Positions 1 through 8,243 of a DNA stretch of 53,130 nt are shown here, piece by piece. How positions within the stretch are numbered: the first letter of the stretch is position 1; each line of letters opens with the position of its first letter. The DNA is from Phenylobacterium sp. (GTDB lineage Bacteria; Pseudomonadota; Alphaproteobacteria; Caulobacterales; Caulobacteraceae). Under the pieces are notes generated by a model. That model saw nothing but the letters and a program-made list of their open reading frames with translations, was not told the origin of the DNA and ran no database searches. The stretch is from NCBI RefSeq assembly GCF_030680185.1, contig NZ_JAUXVZ010000064.1, positions 1 through 53,130 on the forward strand, given 5' to 3'. The translations under genes and the position numbers were made by a program.

Positions 1-806
1 AGCCGGGCTCCGGCTCCGACCTCGCCTCGCTGCAGACCCGCGCCGAGGACAAGGGCGACCACTATCTGGTCAACGGCCAGAAGATCTGGACCTCGGGCGC
101 CAACCTCGCCGACTGGTGCTTCTGCCTGGTCCGCACCGACACCTCGAAGAAGCATGAGGGCATCTCCTTCCTGCTGATCGACATGAAGAGCCCCGGCGTC
201 GAGGTTCGGCCGATCCTGCTGATCAACGGCGGCTCGCCCTTCTGCGAAACCTTCTTCACCGATGTGAAGGTGCCCAAGGACCAGCTGTTCGGCCCGCTGA
301 ACGGCGGCTGGACGGTGGCCAAGCGCCTGCTGCAGTTCGAGCGCGACAACATCTCGGCCGGCCTGGGCGGCGGCAATATCGGCGCGCCGACCGCGGTTAT
401 GAGCGTCGAGGATGCGGCCAAGAAGTATGTCGGCGTCGACGAGACCGGCCGGATCGCCGACCACGACCTGCGTCGCCGGATCATCGAGCACCGCATGGAG
501 GCCCGCGCCTTCCAGCTGACCGTTCGCCGCGCCGCCGACGAGGCCAAGTCCAACGCCGGCCCCAGCGCCGCCACCTCGATCATGAAGTATGCCGGCGCCA
601 AGGTCGCCCAGGACCGCAACGAGCTGATGATCGAGGCCTTCGGCCATCAGGGCCTGGGCTGGTCCGGCGAGGGCTATGACGAGAGCGAGCTGAATCTGGT
701 CCGCGCCTGGCTGCGGTCCAAGGGCAATTCCATCGAGGGCGGAACCTCGGAAATCAATCTGAACGTGGTCTCCAAGCGGGTGCTGGGCCTACCTGACCCG
801 AAGTAA
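1..806 (+). CDS. Acyl-CoA dehydrogenase, C-terminal part (cut by window start)
   Basis: This is the 3' part of an acyl-CoA dehydrogenase, a flavoenzyme that introduces the alpha-beta double bond in an acyl-CoA thioester. The frame is open from base 3 and about 267 residues are visible, beginning in the conserved PGSGSDLASL segment of the FAD/substrate-binding middle domain. The C-terminal helical domain ends with a GGTSEINLNVVSKRVLGLP stretch typical of the family. It is the first of three very similar tandem genes, and bases 15-64 are identical to bases 2538-2587 of the third. The N-terminus and start lie outside the window. The substrate cannot be assigned; fatty acyl, branched acyl or steroid side-chain CoA are all possible. 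Confidence 0.93.
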   Translation, partial: PGSGSDLASLQTRAEDKGDHYLVNGQKIWTSGANLADWCFCLVRTDTSKKHEGISFLLIDMKSPGVEVRPILLINGGSPFCETFFTDVKVPKDQLFGPLNGGWTVAKRLLQFERDNISAGLGGGNIGAPTAVMSVEDAAKKYVGVDETGRIADHDLRRRIIEHRMEARAFQLTVRRAADEAKSNAGPSAATSIMKYAGAKVAQDRNELMIEAFGHQGLGWSGEGYDESELNLVRAWLRSKGNSIEGGTSEINLNVVSKRVLGLPDPK

Positions 807-879
807 GCGGACGACTCCACGAACGGCGAACTTCATGCTATAATAAATGATAACATAATGATTTTTAGGGAGAATATTC

Positions 880-2088
880 ATGGCTGACTTTGGCGGCGCC
901 GATTTGGACGGCTTCCGGGCGCAGGCGCGCGAATGGCTTGAAGCCAATTTCCCCAAGTCTCTGGCCCATGATACCGAAGCCCAGACACGGGCCATGGCCG
1001 GGGGCGCAGAGCTCACCGGCGACCTGGCGGTGTGGCGCGAGCGGATGGGCGAAAAGGGCTGGGGCGTCCCCACCTGGCCGGCTCAGTACGGCGGCGGCGG
1101 CCTTTCGGCCCAGGAAGCGCGGGTGCTGAACCAGGAAATGGCCGCCATCGGTGCCTGGAACCCGATCGGCGGCATGGGCGTGGGCATGTTCGGCCCCACC
1201 CTGCTGGAATACGGCACCGAAGAGCAGAAGAAGAAGTACATCCCCGACATCGTCACCGGGAAGGTGCGCTGGTGCCAGGGCTTCTCCGAGCCTGGCGCGG
1301 GCTCCGACCTCGCCTCGCTGTCCACCCGGGCCGAGGACAAGGGCGATCACTGGCTGGTCAACGGCCAGAAGATCTGGACCTCCGGCGGCCAGTGGGCGGA
1401 CATGATCTTCTGCCTGGTGCGCACCGACACCACCAAGAAGCATGAAGGCATCTCCTTCGTGGTCTTCTCCATGCATCAGCCCGGAGTCGAGGTTCGCCCG
1501 ATCCGCCTGATCGCCGGCTCCTCGCCCTTCTGCGAAACCTTCTTCACCGATGTGAAGGTGCCCAAGGAAAACCTGGTCGGCCCGCTGAACGGCGGCTGGA
1601 CCGTGGCCAAGCGCCTGCTGCAGCATGAGCGCAGCGGCATGGGCGGCCGGGCCGGCGAAGGCGGCAAGCGCGAGGCCCTCGGGCTGATCGCCAAGAAGTA
1701 TGTGGGCGAGGACGAGCAAGGCCGCCTGGCCGATCTCGACCTGCGCACCCGCATCGTCATGAACGACATGGACCTGAAGGCCCTCCAGCAGACCGTCAAG
1801 CGCGCGGCCCTGGAAGCCAAGGGCAATTCCGGTCCCTCGGCGACGACCTCGATCATGAAGAACGCCAACATGAAGGTGGCGCAGGACCGGGCCGAGCTGA
1901 CCCTCGAATTCATGGGTCATCAGGGTCTGGGCTGGGAAGGCGAGGACTTCACCGAAGAAGAGCTGGCCGCCGTGCGCGGCTGGCTCGCCGGCAAGGCGGG
2001 CTCGATTTACGGCGGGTCCAATGAGGTGCAGAACAACATCATTTCCAAGCGCATCCTCGGCCTGCCGGACGCTGCGCCTTCGAAATGA
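880..2088 (+). CDS. Acyl-CoA dehydrogenase
   Basis: A full-length acyl-CoA dehydrogenase of 402 residues, the usual length for the family. It has an N-terminal helical domain opening with MADFGGADLDGFRAQ, a middle domain with GFSEPGAGSDLASL near residue 135, and a C-terminal domain ending YGGSNEVQNNIISKRILGLP. The ATG at 880 follows an AGGGAGAA ribosome-binding site in an unusually AT-rich leader. It lies 73 bases after the first dehydrogenase and 32 before the third, so the genes are probably co-transcribed. The reaction is FAD-dependent alpha-beta dehydrogenation of an acyl-CoA with electrons passed to ETF; this is family knowledge, and the substrate is unknown. Confidence 0.95.
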   Translation: MADFGGADLDGFRAQAREWLEANFPKSLAHDTEAQTRAMAGGAELTGDLAVWRERMGEKGWGVPTWPAQYGGGGLSAQEARVLNQEMAAIGAWNPIGGMGVGMFGPTLLEYGTEEQKKKYIPDIVTGKVRWCQGFSEPGAGSDLASLSTRAEDKGDHWLVNGQKIWTSGGQWADMIFCLVRTDTTKKHEGISFVVFSMHQPGVEVRPIRLIAGSSPFCETFFTDVKVPKENLVGPLNGGWTVAKRLLQHERSGMGGRAGEGGKREALGLIAKKYVGEDEQGRLADLDLRTRIVMNDMDLKALQQTVKRAALEAKGNSGPSATTSIMKNANMKVAQDRAELTLEFMGHQGLGWEGEDFTEEELAAVRGWLAGKAGSIYGGSNEVQNNIISKRILGLPDAAPSK

Positions 2089-2120
2089 TTACAAGCTACT
2101 GATTTTAAAGGAGATATTTA

Positions 2121-3314
2121 ATGGCTGATTTTGGCGGCTCTGATCTGGACGCCTTCCGCACGGAAGCGCGCGACTGGATCGAAGCCAACTTCCCCAAGTC
2201 CCTGAAGGGCAAGGGGGGGATGATGATGCGCGAGGAACGGTCCGAGCCGACGCCGGACATGCACGCCTGGCGCAAGGCCATGGGCGAAAAAGGTTGGGGC
2301 GTTCCCACCTGGCCGACCCAGTATGGCGGCGGCGGCCTGACCCCGGCCCACGCCCGGATCATCCAGCAGGAGCTGGGCCGCGTGGGGGCCTACAACCCCA
2401 TCGGCGGCATGGGCGTCATGATGTTCGGCCCCACCCTGCTGGAATACGGCACCGAGGCCCAGAAGCAGCAGCACATCCCGCCGATCGTGAAGGGTGAACT
2501 GCAGTGGTGCCAGGGCTTCTCCGAGCCGGGCGCCGGTTCCGACCTCGCCTCGCTGCAGACCCGCGCCGAGGACAAGGGCGACCACTACATCGTCAACGGT
2601 CAGAAGATCTGGACCTCGGGCGCCCAGTGGGCCCAGTGGTGCTTCTGCCTGGTGCGCACCGACACCACGAAGAAGCATGAAGGCATTTCCTTCGTGCTCT
2701 TCCCGATGGACACGCCCGGCGTCGAAGTTCGCCCGATCCCGCTGATCGCCGGCAACTCGCCCTTCTGCGAAACCTTCCTGACCGACGTCCGCGTCGAAAA
2801 GGACCAGGTGGTCGGTCCGGTCAACGGCGGCTGGACGGTGGCCAAGCGCCTCCTGCAGCACGAGCGTTCGGGCCTGTCGGGCGCCGGCGGCGGCGGCGGC
2901 GGCGGTCGTTCGCTGGTCAAGCTGGCCAAGGACTATGTGGGCACGGACGAGGCCGGCCGCCTGGCCGACACCGACCTGCGCACCCGCGTGATCATGAACG
3001 AGATCGACGGTCGCGCCTTCCAGCTGACCGCCATGCGCGCCATGGCTGAGTCCAAGGCCAATTCCGGGCCTTCGGCGGCCACCTCGATCATGAAGAATGC
3101 GGGCACCCGCTGGATGCAGGATCGTGCCGAACTGACCATCGAGCTCATGGGCCACCAGGGCCTGGGCTGGGAAGGCGACGACTTCACCGCCGAAGAGCTG
3201 GGCGCCGTGCGCTCCTGGCTGGGTGGCAAGGCGACGACCATCTATGGCGGTTCGCAGGAGGTGCAGAACAACATCATCTCCAAGCGCATCCTCGGCCTGC
3301 CCGACCCCAAATAA
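2121..3314 (+). CDS. Acyl-CoA dehydrogenase
   Basis: The third of the tandem dehydrogenases, 397 residues, collinear with the second (same MADFGGSDLDAF start, same GFSEPGAGSDLASL motif, same ILGLPDPK end). An AAAGGAGA ribosome-binding site precedes the ATG at 2121. Differences from its neighbour include a charged MMMREERSEP stretch near residue 35 and a run of seven glycines near residue 259, coded by a GGC repeat, at the start of the C-terminal helical domain. Similarity to the flanking genes at both protein and DNA level points to tandem duplication with later divergence or gene conversion. The substrate is unknown. Confidence 0.95.
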   Translation: MADFGGSDLDAFRTEARDWIEANFPKSLKGKGGMMMREERSEPTPDMHAWRKAMGEKGWGVPTWPTQYGGGGLTPAHARIIQQELGRVGAYNPIGGMGVMMFGPTLLEYGTEAQKQQHIPPIVKGELQWCQGFSEPGAGSDLASLQTRAEDKGDHYIVNGQKIWTSGAQWAQWCFCLVRTDTTKKHEGISFVLFPMDTPGVEVRPIPLIAGNSPFCETFLTDVRVEKDQVVGPVNGGWTVAKRLLQHERSGLSGAGGGGGGGRSLVKLAKDYVGTDEAGRLADTDLRTRVIMNEIDGRAFQLTAMRAMAESKANSGPSAATSIMKNAGTRWMQDRAELTIELMGHQGLGWEGDDFTAEELGAVRSWLGGKATTIYGGSQEVQNNIISKRILGLPDPK

Positions 3315-3348
3315 GCACTCAATAGAATTTTATAGGGATTACAATAAG

Positions 3349-4485
3349 ATGGCCGTTCTCAACGAAGAACAGACAATGCTCCGCGACGCCGCGAAGAGCT
3401 GGGTGCAGGAAAAGTCTCCCGTCACCGCCTTCCGTAAGATGCGCGATAGCGGGGTCGAGCTTGGCTACGACGCCAACGCCTGGAACGAAATGGCCGAGAT
3501 GGGCTGGGCCGGGGTGATCATCCCCGAGGAATACGGCGGCTCGGACTTCGGCTACCTCTCCATGGGCCTGATCCTGGAGGAAACCGGCCGCACCCTGACC
3601 GCGTCTCCGCTGCTGGCCTCTGGCCTGGCTGCGGCCTCGGCCCTGGTGCTGGGCGGCTCCGACGCCCAGAAGTCGGAATGGCTGCCGAAGATCGCCGGCG
3701 GTGAAGTCGTCGGCGCCCTGGCGGTGGACGAAGGCGCGCACCATGCGCCGGAAAAGGTCGCCCTGAAGGCTGAAAAGTCCGGCTCGGGCTACAAGCTCTC
3801 GGGCTCCAAGTCGTTCGTGCTGGAAGGCATGGCCGCAGGCCTGCTGATCGTCTCGGCCCGCACCTCGGGCAAGCCGGGCGACACCGACGGCATCACCCTG
3901 TTCCTGGTTCCCGGCGACGCCAAGGGCGTGAACCGCAAGCGTCTGCACCTGGCCGACAGCCGCGGCGCCGCCAACATCACCTTCGACGGCGTCGAAGTGG
4001 GTGAGGACGCGGTTCTGGGCGAAGTCGACAAGGGCTATCCGCTGCTGGAGAAGACCCTCGACCGCGCCCGCGCCGGCCTCTGCGCCGAAATGCTCGGCTC
4101 GGCCGTGCAGGCCTTCGAAATCACCCTCGACTACCTCAAGGTCCGGGTGCAGTTCGGCCAGGTCATCGGCTCGTTCCAGGCCCTGCAGCATCGCGCGGCC
4201 AAGATGTTCACCGATCTCGAACTGGCCCGTTCGGCCGTCGAAGCCGCCCTTCAGGCCATCGACGCCGACACCCCGGACGTTCCGGAACTGGTCAGCTTGG
4301 CCAAGGCCAAGATGGGCGACGTCTTCCATCTGGTGTCCAACGAAATGGTCCAGATGCATGGCGGCATCGGCATGACCGACGCCCACGACGCGGGCTTCTA
4401 CATGAAGCGCGCCCGTGCAGCCGAAGCGGCCTTTGGCAACCAGGGCTACCATCGCGACCGCTACGCCCGCATCCAGGGCTACTAA
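3349..4485 (+). CDS. Acyl-CoA dehydrogenase family protein (divergent fourth copy)
   Basis: A 378-residue acyl-CoA dehydrogenase family protein starting MAVLNEEQTMLRDAAKSW. The reading frame is open further upstream to 3223, but that would overlap the previous gene. The ATG at 3349, after a TAGGGATT leader, gives the standard N-terminus. The C-terminal domain has VQFGQVIGSFQALQHRAAKM and MVQMHGGIGMTDAHDAGFY, both typical of the family. It is clearly less similar to the other three and lacks their SEPGAGSD signature (it has AVDEGAHH there). Bacterial clusters, notably for steroid or branched acyl-CoA, often pair unlike dehydrogenases as heteromers, so it may be a partner subunit; that is inference. 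Confidence 0.92.
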   Translation: MAVLNEEQTMLRDAAKSWVQEKSPVTAFRKMRDSGVELGYDANAWNEMAEMGWAGVIIPEEYGGSDFGYLSMGLILEETGRTLTASPLLASGLAAASALVLGGSDAQKSEWLPKIAGGEVVGALAVDEGAHHAPEKVALKAEKSGSGYKLSGSKSFVLEGMAAGLLIVSARTSGKPGDTDGITLFLVPGDAKGVNRKRLHLADSRGAANITFDGVEVGEDAVLGEVDKGYPLLEKTLDRARAGLCAEMLGSAVQAFEITLDYLKVRVQFGQVIGSFQALQHRAAKMFTDLELARSAVEAALQAIDADTPDVPELVSLAKAKMGDVFHLVSNEMVQMHGGIGMTDAHDAGFYMKRARAAEAAFGNQGYHRDRYARIQGY

Positions 4486-4528
4486 GACGAACGTCCCGGC
4501 CTGCGCTGGGATCGTCGGACGACAAGGA

Positions 4529-4556
4529 CCCCCGGCCGCAAGGCCGGGGGTTTTTT
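4529..4556 (+). terminator. Rho-independent terminator after the dehydrogenase cluster
   Basis: A perfect 9-base-pair GC stem (CCCCCGGCC at 4529-4537 with GGCCGGGGG at 4542-4550) closes a GCAA loop and is followed by six T. It lies 43 bases after the last dehydrogenase stop and just before the converging sigma-factor gene. Confidence 0.92.
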
Positions 4557-4563
4557 CTATGGC

Positions 4564-5817
4564 TCAAGTCTGGCCGGCTTCGGCCTGCAGGCGGTCGATG
4601 TGCTGGCGGATGTGCGCAGCCTCGGCGGGCGTGCGGGCGAGCGCGATGGCGCGATCAAAGGCCTCGCGAGCCTCGGCCTTGCGCTCCAGCTTCAGCAGCA
4701 TGGCCCCCCTCACCCCATGGAAATGGAAATAGGCGTCGAGCCGGCCGGCCAGGGGTTCGATCAGGTCCAGCGCCGCGGCGGGCCCTTCGATTTTCGACAC
4801 CGCCACGGCCCGGTTCAAGGTGACCACCGGCGAGGGCATGTGATGCTCCAGGGCCTGATAGAGGCCAGCGATCTGCGGCCAGTCGGTGTCCTCGGCCCGG
4901 GGCGAGCGGGCGTGCAGGGCCGCAATGGCCGCCTGGATCTGGTAGGGGCCGGGCTGGCGGTGCCGGATGGCCTTGTCGATCAGGGCCAGGCCCTCGGCGA
5001 TCATGCGGCCGTTCCAATGGGTGCGATCCTGATCCTCCATCAGGATGATCGCCCCGTCGGCGTCGAAGCGGGCCTGGGCGCGGGCGTGCTGCAGCAGCAT
5101 CAGGGCGGTCAGGCCCATGATCTCGGCCTCGGCCGGGAACAGGCGCAGCAACAGCCGCCCCAGGCGGATCGCCTCGTCACAGAGACCGCTGCGCAGGGGC
5201 GCCTCGCCGCCGCTGGCGGAATAGCCCTCGTTGAACAGCAGGTAGATCATGGCCGCCACACCCGCGAGGCGCTCGGCGCGCTCGACGGCGCCCGGGGTCT
5301 CGAAGGGCGTGCCAGCCTTGGCCACCTTTGCCTTGGCGCGGGTGATCCGCTGCTCCATCGCGCTCTCGCCCACCAGGAAGGCGCGGGCGATCTCGGCGAC
5401 GCTCAAGCCACAGACGATCCGCAGGGCCAGCGCGATCTGCTGGGTGGCCGGCAGGTCTGGATGACAGCAGATGAACAGCAGCCGCAGCACGTCGTCGCGG
5501 TAGTCGGCGCCGTCCAGCCGCTCCACCAGATCGGCCTCGGCGTCCTCCAGGTCGGAGATCAGCACCTCCTGCGGGAGCGGCGCCTCGCGGGCCTTGCGGC
5601 GCACCCCGTCCAGGGCGGCGTTGCGCCCGACGAAGATCAGCCAGGCGGTGGGATCCCGCGGCGGACCTTTCTCAGGCCAGTTGCGCAGGGCGCGCAGGCT
5701 CGCCTCCTGAAAGGCCTCCTCGGCGATATCCAGGTCACGGAAGTAGCGCAGCAGAGCGGCCATGGCCTGGGGCCGCGCGGCGGCCAGGGCGCCGTCGATC
5801 CAGGCCAGGTCGCTCAT
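4564..5817 (-). CDS. ECF42-type RNA polymerase sigma factor with long C-terminal extension
   Basis: A 417-residue ECF sigma factor. The N-terminal third holds region 2 (ALLRYFRDLDIAEEAFQEA) and the sigma-4 helix-turn-helix (RIVCGLSVAEIARAFLV). The remaining ~230 residues form a helical extension with TPR-like features (TLNRAVAVSKIEGPAAALDL; DRAIALARTPAEAAHI). This architecture, with an adjacent DGPF protein, is characteristic of the ECF42 group, where the extension rather than a membrane anti-sigma factor is thought to control activity. The start codon overlaps the stop of the upstream DGPF gene by four bases (ATGA), indicating translational coupling. No anti-sigma gene is adjacent. The inducing signal is unknown. 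Confidence 0.9.
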   Translation of the reverse strand: MSDLAWIDGALAAARPQAMAALLRYFRDLDIAEEAFQEASLRALRNWPEKGPPRDPTAWLIFVGRNAALDGVRRKAREAPLPQEVLISDLEDAEADLVERLDGADYRDDVLRLLFICCHPDLPATQQIALALRIVCGLSVAEIARAFLVGESAMEQRITRAKAKVAKAGTPFETPGAVERAERLAGVAAMIYLLFNEGYSASGGEAPLRSGLCDEAIRLGRLLLRLFPAEAEIMGLTALMLLQHARAQARFDADGAIILMEDQDRTHWNGRMIAEGLALIDKAIRHRQPGPYQIQAAIAALHARSPRAEDTDWPQIAGLYQALEHHMPSPVVTLNRAVAVSKIEGPAAALDLIEPLAGRLDAYFHFHGVRGAMLLKLERKAEAREAFDRAIALARTPAEAAHIRQHIDRLQAEAGQT

Positions 5818-6197
5818 TGGCCCGCGTCGGCCGGCAGAACGCCTGTGTGAAACACGCCAATGGGCCGCAGCTCATAGGCCCCGCCGGGATTGGCGCGGCC
5901 AAGGTCGCGGGCGATCTCCAGCGCCTGATCGAGATCGTCGCAGTCGACGATGTAGAATCCCAGCAGCTGCTCCTTGGTCTCTGCAAACGGGCCATCCAGG
6001 ACCAGCGGCGGGTCGCTGTCCTTGCGCAGGGTGGTGGCCGCCGAGGTCGGCAGCAGGCGCGCCACCGGACCCAGCCGGCCTTCCGCCGCCAGCTTCTGGT
6101 GGACCACGTCCAGCTTCTCCATGACCGCATCGTCCTGCGCCTTGGACCAGCCGCCGACGACGGCCTCGGAGTGATAGCAAAGGATGGCGTAGAGCAT
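5814..6197 (-). CDS. YciI-like protein with DGPF motif, partner of ECF42 sigma factor
   Basis: A 127-residue YCII-superfamily (DGPF) protein, the usual length. It starts MLYAILCYHSEAVVGGWSKA and carries the signature LDGPFAETKEQLLGFYIVD in its second half. It is the first gene of a two-gene operon with the ECF sigma factor. A conserved link between DGPF proteins and ECF42 sigma factors is known, but the biochemical role of the DGPF proteins is not settled; proposals include a regulatory partner or a small YciI-like enzyme. An AGGAAA ribosome-binding site lies 8 bases before the ATG at 6197. Confidence 0.88.
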   Translation of the reverse strand: MLYAILCYHSEAVVGGWSKAQDDAVMEKLDVVHQKLAAEGRLGPVARLLPTSAATTLRKDSDPPLVLDGPFAETKEQLLGFYIVDCDDLDQALEIARDLGRANPGGAYELRPIGVFHTGVLPADAGQ

Positions 6198-6221
6198 GGG
6201 TGCGTTTCCTGTTGATCCAAG

Positions 6222-6248
6222 GACGAGCGATTATGCCTTCCTCCGACA
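6222..6248 (-). promoter_or_regulatory. Candidate ECF42-dependent promoter of the DGPF-sigma operon
   Basis: On the minus strand a TGTCGG (6248-6243) is followed after 17 bases by CGTC (6225-6222), about 25 bases before the DGPF start codon. As remembered, ECF42 target promoters have a TGTCGA-like -35 and a CGTC-like -10 and usually control the DGPF genes. The match is inferred by eye; one base of the -35 differs. Confidence 0.45.
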
Positions 6249-6353
6249 GGGCGTCAGGCGAAATTGCTGACTTTCCCCGTCGCGGGCGCCGGGCCGCCTC
6301 GCCAAGGGCCGGGATATTCGCTATCGCAGCCGCCTGGACTCTTGGGGGCAGGC

Positions 6354-7160
6354 TTGGATCAGAATTCGCTTATCAGCGTCATCATCCTCGGCATCATCGA
6401 GGGGATCACGGAGTTCCTCCCCGTCTCGTCCACCGGTCACATGATCCTGGCCGGCGAGCTCCTGGGCTTCAAGGGACCAGCCGAGACCACCTTCAAGATC
6501 GTCGTCCAGCTCGGGGCGATCATGGCCATCCTGGTGGTCTATGCGCAGCGGTTCTGGAACGTCGGCATCGGCGTGCTGAAGACCCGGCCCGACGACATTG
6601 CCTTTGCACGCAACATCATCCTGGCGGTGCTGCCGGCCATGGTGATCGGCGTGTTCGCCTATGACGCCATCAAGGCCATGCTGGAGTCGCCGGAGATCGT
6701 GGCGGTCTCGCTGGTGGTGGGCGGCGTCGCCATTCTGCTGATCGAGCGGTTCGCGCCCAAGGCCAGGATCATGAGCATCGAGACCCTGTCCTGGCGCAAC
6801 GCCCTCTTGATCGGCCTCTTCCAGTGCATCGCCATGATCCCTGGCGTATCCCGCTCGGGCGCGACCATCATGGGCTCGCTGCTTCTGGGCGTGGAGCGCA
6901 AGACCGCCGCGGAGTTCACCTTCTTCCTGGCGGCCCCGACCATGGTGGCGGCCACGGCCTACGACCTTTACCAGTCGTGGGACCTGCTGAATTTTGAGGA
7001 TTTCCTGGGCATCGCCATCGGCTTCACCATGGCCTTCCTGACCGCCCTGCTGGTGGTCAAGAGCCTGGTGGCCATCGTCGGCAGGTACGGCTTTGCCCCC
7101 TTCGCCTGGTACCGCATCGCCCTGGGTTCAGCAGCCCTGGCCTTCCTCTATCTCGCCTGA
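6354..7160 (+). CDS. uppP: Undecaprenyl-diphosphate phosphatase (UppP/BacA)
   Basis: An integral membrane phosphatase that converts undecaprenyl diphosphate to the monophosphate, recycling the lipid carrier for peptidoglycan and surface polysaccharides. It shows both family signatures: GIIEGITEFLPVSSTGHMIL near residue 13 and IPGVSRSGATIMGSLLLG in the second half, with multiple hydrophobic helices between. A TTG at 6354 gives DQNSLISV as N-terminus and a standard length of 268 residues. The ATG at 6264 would add a non-hydrophobic 30-residue leader that runs close to the divergent sigma operon promoter, so it is disfavoured. GGGGG at 6343-6347 may serve as the ribosome-binding site. Confidence 0.93.
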   Translation: MDQNSLISVIILGIIEGITEFLPVSSTGHMILAGELLGFKGPAETTFKIVVQLGAIMAILVVYAQRFWNVGIGVLKTRPDDIAFARNIILAVLPAMVIGVFAYDAIKAMLESPEIVAVSLVVGGVAILLIERFAPKARIMSIETLSWRNALLIGLFQCIAMIPGVSRSGATIMGSLLLGVERKTAAEFTFFLAAPTMVAATAYDLYQSWDLLNFEDFLGIAIGFTMAFLTALLVVKSLVAIVGRYGFAPFAWYRIALGSAALAFLYLA

Positions 7161-7517
7161 AGCCCCGCTTGGGGGCCTGAGGAGAGGCCGCCGCTGACGG
7201 CGGGCAACAAAAGCCTTGCGCCTCCGGGCTCTTTTTCTTGCTTCCGTAACGCCAATCAAGCCTAGGCTCGCCCGCGCCAGGAATTGGCTGCCGACACCTG
7301 TGGTGCGGCAAGACGTCCCAGGCATGGGTTCGTCGACCATCCGACATATCTGCTAGTCAGTCCCAGGCCGGGATTTTCGGAATCATCGGTTTCTCTTTGA
7401 TCTTTGGTCTTCTCAGGTCTTGGTGTGTCGAGTCCTCGACAGTCTATCCCAAGCGGTACCGATAACGTCTGGCTTCGCCCCTGGGGCGGTATTGATTCCC
7501 CGACGCAGAGGCAGACG

Positions 7518-8243
7518 TTGCAGAACAGGCTATTGGCCGCGCTTCCCCCCGGTGATTTTGCGCGTCTGGCCCCGCATCTGGTCCCATTCGAGCTCGAACG
7601 CGGGCGCACGCTTCACGAACCCGGCGACCGGATCGATCATGTCTATTTTCCGTTGGCAGGCGTCGTATCGCTGATGACCCTGATGGAGAACGGCGCCGCC
7701 ATCGAGTCGGCCATGATCGGGCCGGAAGGCGCCGTCGGCCTTCCCGCCGCCGTTCGTCAGAGAACGGCGATCAGCCGGGCCGTGGTCCAGAGCAAGGGCC
7801 GGGCGCTGCGCCTCAACGCCGGCATTCTCCACGAGGTCTGGAACGGCAGCCCGACCCTTCGCAGCCTGGTGGACGCCCATGGCGAAGGCCTCTACGCCAA
7901 CGCCATCCAGTCGGTGGCCTGCAACGCCCTGCACTCGGTCGAGGAGCGGTTCTGTCGATGGATTCTGTCCTGCCACGACAGGGTCGAGGGCGACACCCTG
8001 GCGCTGACCCAGGAATATCTGGCTGACATGCTGGGGGTGCAGCGGACGACGGTGACCGCCGTGGCCCGCAGCCTGCAGGACAAGGGCGCCATCCGCTACC
8101 GGCGGGGCCAGGTGGACATTGTCGATCGTGGTCTGCTGGAGGCCGCAGCCTGCGAATGCTACGGCGTCGTGCGTCGCAACTATGATCGCCTGCTGCCGAC
8201 CATGGACCGTCAGGTCATACCGGAAACGTCAGCTGAGCCCTGA
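7518..8243 (+). CDS. Crp/Fnr-family transcriptional regulator
   Basis: A Crp/Fnr-type regulator with an N-terminal cyclic-nucleotide-binding-like beta-barrel (HEPGDRIDHVYFPLAGVVSL; AMIGPEGAVGLPAA) and a C-terminal winged helix (LTQEYLADMLGVQRTTVTAV). No cysteine cluster for an Fnr-type iron-sulfur centre is visible. The start is uncertain: the TTG at 7518, 6 bases after AGAGG, gives a standard 241-residue protein, whereas the frame is open to 7404. Its 3' end overlaps the converging histidine kinase gene by 29 bases. Crp-like regulators of this kind are common beside HWE-type kinases in Alphaproteobacteria; the ligand and targets are unknown. Confidence 0.85.
   Translation: MQNRLLAALPPGDFARLAPHLVPFELERGRTLHEPGDRIDHVYFPLAGVVSLMTLMENGAAIESAMIGPEGAVGLPAAVRQRTAISRAVVQSKGRALRLNAGILHEVWNGSPTLRSLVDAHGEGLYANAIQSVACNALHSVEERFCRWILSCHDRVEGDTLALTQEYLADMLGVQRTTVTAVARSLQDKGAIRYRRGQVDIVDRGLLEAAACECYGVVRRNYDRLLPTMDRQVIPETSAEP

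Noticed and set aside
839..844. A TATAAT hexamer before the second acyl-CoA dehydrogenase
   Set aside because: No TTGACA-like element sits at the right distance, and AT-rich leaders occur before each dehydrogenase in the array, so it is likely part of the translation leader.
6264..6353. An N-terminal extension of UppP from the ATG at 6264
   Set aside because: The added 30 residues are not membrane-like, and the TTG at 6354 gives the standard family length.
7162..7235. Small hairpins and a T-rich stretch after uppP as a terminator
   Set aside because: The hairpins have no T run directly after them, and the stem next to CTTTTTCTT is only about four base pairs, so it is too weak to call.
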